Under the pieces are notes generated by a model. The model searched no databases. It was not told where the DNA came from and saw only the letters and a program-made list of their open reading frames with translations. Below, one piece after another: positions 19,158 through 27,600 of a DNA stretch of 64,000 bases; within the stretch, counting starts at the first letter, position 1, and the number at the start of each line of letters is the position of its first letter. The position numbers and the translations under genes were made by a program. Origin of the DNA: Imperialibacter sp963977595 (GTDB lineage: Bacteria > Bacteroidota > Bacteroidia > Cytophagales > Cyclobacteriaceae); assembly GCF_048007035.1 (NCBI RefSeq), contig NZ_CP180355.1, positions 2,108,001 to 2,172,000 of the forward strand, written 5' to 3'.

Positions 19158-19954
19158 TGCGCCAAAGATAATAACCTGATGGGGTCCTGCCTTAACAAAA
19201 GCACTGTAAACTTGTAAAGCCTGGGGTGCTCCTGATGAAAACCGACTGGCCTCTCGAAGAAATTCTCTATGGCCACGGCAAAAAATTCGTCTATGGAAAC
19301 CCCTCCATAGCTTCTAAAAAAAGTCTCCGTTCCTTCCCGTATTTCGCCGATGGTGTTGCGGGCAATAGTGGTCCACTCCTGAAGCACTCCTTCGTCAAAG
19401 AAGTTATACTCCTGGTTAAAGATTCCATTCTCCAGCTTCAGAGCGTGAGCCATTTCGTGCAGGCCCAGGTTGCGGCCATCAGATCCATCGGCATAGCCAC
19501 TCACAAAGCTTTTCCAGGAAAGCACAATGATCCCCCCTCCCAGGTTCACTTCGCCCCGATGGTAGCGCTTGAAAATGGTGCTGTAGTAGTCGTCAGGGTA
19601 GACTAATATTCTGCTGAAGTTTTCGAGATAGATATCAGGCAGGCCAAAAGTGAGCTGGGTAGCCGCTGCCGAGATCAGCACCTTCATTTCTTCCGTTACC
19701 GACTGCATCTGGCGGGGAGTGAAATCCTTGCGGTCTATAAATTCTATCAGCTTGTTCTCGAATTCAATCTTGAAGCCAGCAGGAAGGCGACGGTAGTAGT
19801 CAAAATGCTTTTCAATGTGCGGGCGAACCCGGTCGGGAGTCAATGAAGAGCTTTCCCAACGCATCCATCGCCAATAGCTTTCTGAGCGGGCGCTTCTTCG
19901 TACGACTACCCATAAAAATGCGAAAACTACACCAGCAGATAGAAAATAAGCCAT
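19154..19954 (-). CDS. MtfA-like zinc-dependent peptidase (M90 family)
   Basis: 266-residue protein with one N-terminal membrane helix (about residues 2-18), then a cytoplasmic zinc-peptidase domain. The metal motif is HEMAH, in GLHEMAHALKLENG near residue 167. The upstream context WKSFVSGYADGSDGRN resembles the MtfA group, in which E. coli MtfA binds the repressor Mlc; a similar partner here is not shown. Its stop codon overlaps the start of the dgt fragment, so mtfA and dgt were probably coupled before the cassette at 11.7-19.0 kb came between them. Confidence 0.86.
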   Translation of the reverse strand: MAYFLSAGVVFAFLWVVVRRSARSESYWRWMRWESSSLTPDRVRPHIEKHFDYYRRLPAGFKIEFENKLIEFIDRKDFTPRQMQSVTEEMKVLISAAATQLTFGLPDIYLENFSRILVYPDDYYSTIFKRYHRGEVNLGGGIIVLSWKSFVSGYADGSDGRNLGLHEMAHALKLENGIFNQEYNFFDEGVLQEWTTIARNTIGEIREGTETFFRSYGGVSIDEFFAVAIENFFERPVGFHQEHPRLYKFTVLLLRQDPIRLLSLAQ

Positions 19955-20008
19955 TCAGGTTGGAATGAGGTAACTAATACTTAGGCCACACTAAAGTATA
20001 ATAATAGC

Positions 20009-20040
20009 AAAAGGCTCAATCATTCTAGAAAGAGCCTTTT
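20009..20040 (-). terminator. Rho-independent terminator after glyQS
   Basis: Perfect 9-bp inverted repeat AAAAGGCTC / GAGCCTTTT with a 14-base loop, 24 bases beyond the glyQS stop. The A/T flanks allow use in both directions. Confidence 0.8.
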
Positions 20041-20063
20041 GATAATTTTCTAATTTGATAGTT

Positions 20064-21548
20064 TTACCCCAGCTTCTCAAATATCCTCTTAATAGAAACT
20101 GCCTCTCCAATTTTCTCCTTCAGTTCGGAAATATGCACTCTTTCCTGTGCCATGGTGTCACGGTGGCGGATGGTTACAGTATCGTTTTCCATCGTCTCGT
20201 AATCCACTGCGATACAGAAAGGTGTGCCTATCAAATCCTGCCGTGTGTAGCGCTTGCCGATTGATTGCTGCTCCTCATAAATCAGGTTGAAATCGTACTT
20301 CAGCATGTCAAAAATCTGGCGGCCCTTTTCAGGCAGGCCATCTCTCTTCACCAATGGGAAGATAGCAGCTTTGATTGGCGCTAGCGCAGGATGTAGCTTC
20401 AAATAAGTTCTTTCCTTCTTTTCATCCCCCTCACCTACGGTCTCTTCCGTATAAGCATTGCTCAACACCATCAAAAATGCCCTGTCGGCACCGATAGAGG
20501 TCTCCACCACGTAAGGAATGTAGTTCTGATTGATTTCTGTATCAAAGTACTGCTGCTTCTTTTTTGAGAACTCCTGGTGGTTCTTTAAATCAAAGTCAGT
20601 ACGGCTATGGATGCCTTCCACTTCTTTGAAACCGAATGGAAATTGGTACTCAATATCAACAGCGGCATTGGCATAATGGGCCAGCTTATCATGGTTGTGA
20701 AACTTCAGCTTTTCAGCCGGAGTGCCCAGCGCCAGGTGCCATTTCATGCGAGCCTCTTTCCAGTACTCGTACCACTTCATTTCTTCACCAGGACGGACAA
20801 AGAACTGCATTTCCATCTGCTCAAATTCCCTCATTCGGAAAATGAACTGGCGGGCGACAATCTCATTTCTGAAGGCCTTGCCAATCTGCGCAATTCCAAA
20901 AGGCACTTTCATCCTGGCAGTCTTCTGCACGTTCAGGAAGTTGACGAAAATTCCCTGGGCAGTTTCCGGCCTCAGGTAAACCACATCGGCCTCCTCAGAC
21001 ACCGAACCAATTTTGGTGGAAAACATCAGATTGAACTGACGCACCTCAGTCCAATTGGCAGTGCCGGAGAGGGGGCAAACAATTTTGTGGCTCTCAATCA
21101 GCTCCTTCACTCCCTTCAAGTCCTCAGCTGTCAGCAGCCTGTTCATGTCGGCCAGCAGCTGCTCCGCTTTGGCTCCTTCACCGTTATTCTCATACTCAGT
21201 AGCCTTATCTTCAATGAGATTGTCGGCCCGATAGCGCTTCTTCGAGTCTTTGTTGTCGATCATCGGGTCGTTGAACCCGTCGACGTGGCCAGATGCCTTC
21301 CAGGTAGTTGGATGCATGAAGATGGCGGCGTCGATGCCCACTATATTCTCGTTGAGGCGGGTCATACTCTCCCACCAAACTTTTTTGATGTTGTTTTTCA
21401 GCTCCACACCATAAGCACCATAGTCATATACTGCCTGGAGGCCGTCATATATTTCACTTGAAGGGTATATGAAGCCATACTCCTTGGCATGAGCAATGAG
21501 GGTACGAAGCAAGTTGGTTTCTTCTTTAGGCGTGTTTTGAGAATTCAT
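20064..21548 (-). CDS. glyQS: Glycyl-tRNA synthetase, alpha2 type
   Basis: Class II synthetase of 494 residues charging tRNA-Gly, of the single-chain dimeric type shared with eukaryotes and Gram-positives rather than the GlyQ/GlyS tetramer. Motif 2 is seen around FRNEIVARQFIFRMREFEQME and motif 3 in SIGADRAFLMVLSNAY. The N-terminal YPSSEIYDGLQAVYDYG is diagnostic for this type. The C-terminal anticodon-binding domain includes FDMLKYDFNLIYEEQQSIGKRY. It has its own promoter (21613-21644) and terminator, so it appears monocistronic. Confidence 0.97.
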   Translation of the reverse strand: MNSQNTPKEETNLLRTLIAHAKEYGFIYPSSEIYDGLQAVYDYGAYGVELKNNIKKVWWESMTRLNENIVGIDAAIFMHPTTWKASGHVDGFNDPMIDNKDSKKRYRADNLIEDKATEYENNGEGAKAEQLLADMNRLLTAEDLKGVKELIESHKIVCPLSGTANWTEVRQFNLMFSTKIGSVSEEADVVYLRPETAQGIFVNFLNVQKTARMKVPFGIAQIGKAFRNEIVARQFIFRMREFEQMEMQFFVRPGEEMKWYEYWKEARMKWHLALGTPAEKLKFHNHDKLAHYANAAVDIEYQFPFGFKEVEGIHSRTDFDLKNHQEFSKKKQQYFDTEINQNYIPYVVETSIGADRAFLMVLSNAYTEETVGEGDEKKERTYLKLHPALAPIKAAIFPLVKRDGLPEKGRQIFDMLKYDFNLIYEEQQSIGKRYTRQDLIGTPFCIAVDYETMENDTVTIRHRDTMAQERVHISELKEKIGEAVSIKRIFEKLG

Positions 21549-21612
21549 CAGTTCGTCTTATTCGGTTCTAAAAGAAAGAGCACCAGCCGTCGGCTGATTT
21601 CTTTTCAGGCCG

Positions 21613-21644
21613 CAAAGATATAGGATTAAAGCTTGCAGAATAAA
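21613..21644 (-). promoter_or_regulatory. Bacteroidota-type promoter of glyQS
   Basis: On the minus strand the -7 box TATCTTTG (21620-21613) fits the TAnnTTTG consensus exactly. TTTA (21644-21641), one base off TTTG, lies 20 bases upstream. A start near 21606 would give a leader of about 58 bases. Confidence 0.65.
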
Positions 21645-21683
21645 GAATTGAGGAGCAAAAATGGCTTATTCTGCTATGAAACG

Positions 21684-23600
21684 TTAGTTGGCAAATTTCA
21701 GCTCTATCTCGTCGAGGCTGCTGTTCGATCCAACCATGGTCACGATGTCACCCACCCGCAGCCGGGTGTAGCCATGTGAAATGATCATTTGGCCGGCCCG
21801 GCGCATAGAAAGGATGATGACCTCCGGGGGCAGGCGAAGGCTCCGAAGCGGGAGTCCGTGGAGATCCGGATTGCGGATGACAATGTCTCTGGTGTCCTGG
21901 CCGTGTTCCATGCCAAGCAGCAAGCTGGTAGCCTGGGGTGAGCGTACAAAATGGTCAAGCAGGCTCACCATGGCAGTGGACGGGTCGATCACTTTCACGC
22001 CCAGGTGAACAAATTTGTCGAGGTTGGCCCTTTCATTCAGGCGCACAACCATCTGTTTTGTCCCTATTTCTTCGTACACTATCTCACATATTCTATAGTT
22101 CTCCTCGTCAGACAGCAAGGTTACAATGGCATCAAATTTTTTAGCATCGATCCCGTCAAAAAGCTTTTTGTCGATCTGAGTAACAAAATGAAGTTTAATT
22201 CCGTCCGGAACTTCCACATCCTTTTGATCACTCAGCGTAATCATCTCTACTTTCCAGCCTTTCTCCATAAGCTGCCGTGAAAGGGCCAATGACTGACTTT
22301 CATAGCCAAAAATAAGGGCGTCCATAACGCCATCAAACCGGGGAACATCCGCTCTGCTTTTGTTTTCACCTACCAGGTCGATGGCCCAGCGGATAAATGG
22401 CGGGCCCACAAGTTGGTTGATAACTATGATGGCAATAATGAGTACGGCAAAATCTTCCCCCCACCCGGGAAACTGGTTGGCGATAACGGTTGCCAGACCA
22501 AGCGCTACCCCAGCCTGAGCAATGTATGGCATCCAAACCACCTTAAGAAACCTGTGCGGGTCTCCGGCCAACACATTTCCTGCAAGGGCGCCTACTGTGG
22601 TTGCAAGCAGTCGGATAACAAAAAATAGCAGGGCAATGACCCAAACCTCTGCCAATACAGGCAAGTCCATGGATGCGCCAGTGAGTGTGAAAAACGCTAC
22701 ATATACTGGTGTTCCTACCTCATGAAGAATTTTTAGAAACTCTGGCCGGTAGTTGGAGTAATTGGCGACATAAAAACTCCCTACGAGGCAAATAAGCAGC
22801 GGCTCCAGATAAAGCCCGTGCCCCGAAAGCTCTTCACTCCATGCCAGAATGTGATGTGACAATAAGTAAACCAGGTACCCCAGGCCCAAAATCAATACGG
22901 TTTTGACCAAGTGCTTGATTTTCAGCTTTAAAACTGCCTCAAGCCCCTTCCCCACAAGAAAGCCCCCGCCAAAAGAAACAATCAGCTCAATAACTATTAT
23001 TAGCAGGCTTGTGAGCTCAAAACTATCGCCATGAGCAAGCGTTTTTGCCACGGCCAAAATAATGGCAAACATGACAACCACCACAAAATCCTTCACAATA
23101 GTGACGCCGAGAACGACCTGAGTAAAAGGCCCCTTCGCTCTCAATTCATTGACGATAGCTATTACCGAAGCGGGAGAAGGTGTAACAAATATGACCCCCG
23201 TAAGCAGTGAAACCGATAATTTGTCGCCCAGCGAAAGCTCTTTCATAAAGGGGATCATATCGGCGAGGAAAAACACAAGGGATCCGCTTGCCAGAAAAGT
23301 GATGGCCGTTTGAGCAAAAGATTGAATCTTAATGCTCCTCAACTTGCTCCTCATTTCGTTGAGATAAAGCTCTGACCCTGCGGCAAATGCAATGTATGCG
23401 AGGGCCGTTTCACTGATAAAGCTCAGCTGCACTTTGGCTATCTCGGGGATGAGGTTGAGCACATAAGGCCCAGCCAAAACGCCCGTGATCATGAGCCCGG
23501 AAATTAAAGGCAAATGTATTTTTTGGAATTGGCGGGCTATTTGATTGGAGGACACGGCAACCAAGAGAAACCCGGCAATTAAAATGAGCAATTGTATCAT
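21684..23600 (-). CDS. CPA2-family cation:proton antiporter with RCK domains (KefB-like)
   Basis: About 638-residue membrane antiporter. The N-terminal 380 residues hold about 12 helices with the helix pair typical of CPA2 exchangers. They are followed by a TrkA-N (RCK) Rossmann-like domain (about 405-530, DALIFGYESQSLALSRQL) and a TrkA-C domain ending RVGDIVTMVGSNSSLDEIE. The RCK domain lacks a perfect GxGxxG (GYESQS), so nucleotide gating is uncertain. K+ or Na+ efflux in exchange for H+ is the likely role. ATG at 23600 is preferred over a TTG six codons upstream. Confidence 0.9.
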   Translation of the reverse strand: MIQLLILIAGFLLVAVSSNQIARQFQKIHLPLISGLMITGVLAGPYVLNLIPEIAKVQLSFISETALAYIAFAAGSELYLNEMRSKLRSIKIQSFAQTAITFLASGSLVFFLADMIPFMKELSLGDKLSVSLLTGVIFVTPSPASVIAIVNELRAKGPFTQVVLGVTIVKDFVVVVMFAIILAVAKTLAHGDSFELTSLLIIVIELIVSFGGGFLVGKGLEAVLKLKIKHLVKTVLILGLGYLVYLLSHHILAWSEELSGHGLYLEPLLICLVGSFYVANYSNYRPEFLKILHEVGTPVYVAFFTLTGASMDLPVLAEVWVIALLFFVIRLLATTVGALAGNVLAGDPHRFLKVVWMPYIAQAGVALGLATVIANQFPGWGEDFAVLIIAIIVINQLVGPPFIRWAIDLVGENKSRADVPRFDGVMDALIFGYESQSLALSRQLMEKGWKVEMITLSDQKDVEVPDGIKLHFVTQIDKKLFDGIDAKKFDAIVTLLSDEENYRICEIVYEEIGTKQMVVRLNERANLDKFVHLGVKVIDPSTAMVSLLDHFVRSPQATSLLLGMEHGQDTRDIVIRNPDLHGLPLRSLRLPPEVIILSMRRAGQMIISHGYTRLRVGDIVTMVGSNSSLDEIELKFAN

Positions 23601-23854
23601 TGTCGAATCATCAATCAAACCTTATCTTCAATATTAAGCGAATACTTCAATAAAAGGTGTTTGATCCAAAAATTTGTCAAAAAAAACACTATAAAACTGA
23701 TGAGGTCTTTACATTAGGTCAACTTATGGTTCGCCCATCTACCGTGAAAAAGTCATCCTTCAGGAAAAAAGATAGTGTCTTTCTCAAGACACATCTCATT
23801 TTTCTGCCAACAAGCACTGGGTTCGCTCGTTTCACTTATAAAACATCCCTGGCC

Positions 23855-24622
23855 ATGAAACATACCCTTAACATTTTTCTGCTGCTGGTTTTTGTGAGTT
23901 GCGGCATAGCCTCGCCAAAACAGGAAAACACAAAACCGATCAGCCACGCTACCTTCGATGCTTTGCTAAAAAAACATGTCAACAAAGAAGGCTGGGTGAA
24001 CTACGAAGGCTTCGAAGAAGACAGAGCCGAACTAAAAAAATACCTGGATTTGATTCAGAACAACGCACCAAACGATAAGACCTGGAGCAAAGAGGATCGG
24101 CTGGCGTATTGGATCAATGCCTACAATGCTTTTACTATTGAGCTTATTCTTCAATATTATCCAGTGGAGAGCATCAAAGACATCGGCAGCAAAATTCAAA
24201 TCCCCTTTGTGAACACACCCTGGGACATCAAGTTCATCAAAATAGGTGGTAAAGAGATGGATTTGAATAACATAGAGCACAGCATCCTAAGAAAGGAATT
24301 CAATGAGCCGAGGATACACTTTGCCGTCAATTGTGCCTCTTATTCGTGCCCGGTGCTAAGGGCCGAGGCCTACACCGGCGCAAAGATTGACCAGCAACTT
24401 AAAGAGCAGGCCATTAGCTTTGTCAACGACGAGCGGCGAAACAAAATTACCAGCACAAGTGCTCAGCTGTCAAAACTCTTCGATTGGTACAGTGGCGATT
24501 TCACTAAAAACAAGAATCTGAAAGATTTTATCAATCAGTTTGCCAAAGTAAAGATCGCTGATAAAACCAAAGTCAGCTATATCGACTACGACTGGCGATT
24601 GAATGACTCAAAGGACTTTTAG
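23855..24622 (+). CDS. DUF547 lipoprotein
   Basis: 255-residue protein with a lipoprotein signal (NIFLLLVFVSC) and a DUF547 domain over nearly all the mature chain. Recognisable parts are LAYWINAYNAFTIELIL, the conserved NNIEHSILR, and FAVNCASYSCPVLR with its two cysteines. The frame is open 66 codons further upstream, but only the ATG at 23855 puts a signal peptide first. DUF547 has no settled biochemical role. A stem-loop terminator follows at once, so the gene is probably transcribed alone. Confidence 0.88.
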   Translation: MKHTLNIFLLLVFVSCGIASPKQENTKPISHATFDALLKKHVNKEGWVNYEGFEEDRAELKKYLDLIQNNAPNDKTWSKEDRLAYWINAYNAFTIELILQYYPVESIKDIGSKIQIPFVNTPWDIKFIKIGGKEMDLNNIEHSILRKEFNEPRIHFAVNCASYSCPVLRAEAYTGAKIDQQLKEQAISFVNDERRNKITSTSAQLSKLFDWYSGDFTKNKNLKDFINQFAKVKIADKTKVSYIDYDWRLNDSKDF

Positions 24623-24623
24623 A

Positions 24624-24655
24624 AATGAGGCCGGCTCACCGCCAGCCCCATTTTT
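24624..24655 (+). terminator. Terminator of the DUF547 gene, overlapping the convergent gene's stop
   Basis: Interrupted stem AATG-GGC-GGC / GCC-GCC-CATT with a small loop and a TTTTT run. It lies between the two convergent genes and its T run covers the stop codon of the T9SS cargo gene. Confidence 0.6.
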
Positions 24656-27600
24656 ACCTTTTCAGAATCCGGGTTGAATACTGGCTACCCTCCTTTTGGA
24701 TTGTAAGGAGATAGACGCCACTTGGCAGGTCTGTCATATCAATCCTTGTAGTTCCTTCTACCTTGGCTTGTACCTTTAAGAGCTTTCCCGACAAGTCTGT
24801 TAACCGAATATTGAATGGCCCAATTTTGCCTGCCTCCGACGTCACATTAACCACCGCAGTGGTTGGATTGGGGTAAACTTTTATGTTTTGTTGCAAATCA
24901 TCGGCCACAGAAAGCACTTCCGTGAGAATAATTGAGGCACTTTTTTTGTTATTGGCTTCGTCTTTTTCTTCAATCACACTCTCTTCGTCAACTACGGCAA
25001 TGATGAAATACTCCCCGGCTGTCAGTATCACCATATCAAAGGTTCCGGAGGCAGTTTGCTCTGCCCCATCCTCCATCTCCTCAAAAGCTACCGCCCCTAA
25101 AAACTCGTCCGCTAACGAGAGGTTCTCATCCTTAGAAAGGTAAAAACTAACCTCAAAAGCGCCTTCCGTAGGATCGTCGGAAAGATTGGAAACGGTTGCT
25201 CCAAGTGTGATTTCTTTGGCGCTCTGCGAAACCGGGGCATTCAGATCGGTAATGGTAAGATCCGCAAAGCCCTTTTCGGGCGTTGACACGAGCAACGAAG
25301 TGGTTTTTGACGAAACCTCGAGCACATCGTTCACTGCATACAAGCGATATTTATAGTCTGTTAGTTCAAGTACGGCATCGTCTGTAAACTCTGTGACATC
25401 AGCTTCCAGTTCCGTTAGGGTAGCAAACGCTCCGTTTCCTACGGCCCTTTCCACAATGAAGGCAGTTTCCCTCGTTGAATTATCGGCCCACGAAAGCACC
25501 ACTTTACGCCCAGTCGCCTTGTCAAGTGTGAGGGACGTGGGTGCCTCAAGAGGGTCAAGCGTTTTGATTTCCACAACCTCGGTGTAATCGGACTCGCCTG
25601 TTGCGTTAACACCTTTTACTTTGTAGAAATAAGTTGACGACGGCACCAAACTCAGGTCATCAAACGAAATGGTGTCAGCTCCAATTGTGCCAAGCGTAAT
25701 AAACTGATCATTGTCCTCGGACCTTTGAATTTCAAAACTTTCTTCGTCATCTGAATTGTCAACCCAATCGAGCACCACTGACACCGAAGTGTTGGCAATT
25801 ACATTAAGTCCAGTGGGTGCTTCAATGGTAAACTCTGTCGTTGTTACCTCCACCACATTGCTGTAATCGGAGTCGCCATTTTTGTTGGTGGCTGCCACAC
25901 GGAAAAAGTATTTGGTTGCCTCTGTGAGTCCTCCACTGGTGTAACTGGATGCGTTGACCGGCAAGTCTTTGATCTTAGTGAAAGTGGTACCATTGGTTGA
26001 CCTTTCGACAAAAAATCCAGCCTCATCGATGGCATTGTCTTCCCAGCTCAGCTTTACTTCTGAGGGCTTGGCCTCGGCAGTAAGGAGTGTAGGTGCCAAT
26101 GGTGGATCGTTACCGATAATGGCTCCGGCAATTCCACTCACGCTCAGTAAATCAAAACCGGGCGAGGCACCACCTAAATCCAGCCCAATTACTTTGATGG
26201 CCGTTACGGGTTCCTGAAAATTTATCGTTTCCAGATCGAAAGTAGTCGTGACATTGCTGCTGTTAGTACCTATGGCTGTGCCAATAAAAGAAAAATCAAC
26301 GCCATTTGCACTTACATAAACGTTGGCATATTCGTTGACCCCCTCACATTCTCTGATGAAAATATCGTCCTGACCAGGAGCATTGATAATCACATTGTCG
26401 GTAAATTCTACCGTCACATACGACCCCAGAGGCAAGCTGACAAATGTATCTGTATTTCCATTGACATTGGTTGGAGCCAAAAGCCTTCTGTTGGTGAAAA
26501 ATGCATCACACTCGCCCCCATACAAGCCAGTAAAATCAGGGTTGGCATTGCTGTAATATGAGTCTATCACGCCGTCTGAAAACTCAATACCTGTGCTAAC
26601 GTAAACGCCGACATGGTCTTCAATCGTTAGGGTGTTTGTTTCAGCTCCTTTTGTGACCTTGAGGGTCACGTTGAACTTACCGGAAGTATTATAAACGACA
26701 ACCGGATTCTGACTGCTCGAAATAGACGGTGTTCCTCCTTCGAAAGTCCACGCCCAGGAGGTAGCACCTCCTGTAGATATGTCCGTGAACTTGATTTGAT
26801 TGCCTACAAAAACAGTGGGCGTATTGACCTTGAATTTCGCTTTTAAAGTCGAATTGTCAGCAGAAACCGTAACGTAGTTGGCTTTTAATATTTTGTTTTG
26901 CTCCCCTTCCTTAAACACCACCAACTCCACATCAAACGAGCCAGTCGTTTCATATTTTACAGTCGGATTTTGCTCCGTAGAAGCGGATGGTGTGCCCCCT
27001 TCGAAAAACCAGATGACAGACTCAGGCATACCTTTAGAGGCGTTTGTAAACTTAACTGTGTTGCCCTGCACCACTGTTTGGATATCGGAGGTAAACAATG
27101 CTTCAATCGGCCCATCATCAACCGGCCCTACCTGTACGTAGCCCTCGATGGTTTTCGTTGATGTTGCTCCGCTGGCATTTTTTGAAACAAGGGTCACCGT
27201 GTAGGCTCCGTCGGTTGCATAGGTTACTGATGGATTTTGGGAAGTTGAAGTTGCCGGTGTGCCCCCGTCGAAAGTCCAGGCCCAGGAGGTAGCTCCTTTC
27301 GACCTGTCAACAAACTCAACCGCAGTATTTTTCTCGGTAGCTCTGTTTTTCGCTACAAAATTCGCTGTAAGCGACGACTGCCCGGCAAAAATTGAACTTG
27401 AGTAGAGCCCTCTGCCATGAGTGGCTGCGATCACCTCAAAGTCTGAGTCCCTCATCTGAAGCATGTCCACTCTCACATTGGCAAGGCCGTTGCTGAACTG
27501 CGCCCATGTTGGTGAGGCTGCGGTCACTGACTTTGTTCCCCAAATTCCCATTTCGGTAGCTAAAATTACCTCATCAAAGTTAGTTGGATTGAACATGGCC

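Noticed and set aside
18990..19217. Plus-strand frame of 75 codons over the dgt fragment
   Set aside because: The same frame exists opposite the complete dgt; it reflects dgt coding sequence, not a new gene.
20607..21461. 284-codon plus-strand open frame opposite glyQS
   Set aside because: Antisense to a clear synthetase; no recognisable domain.
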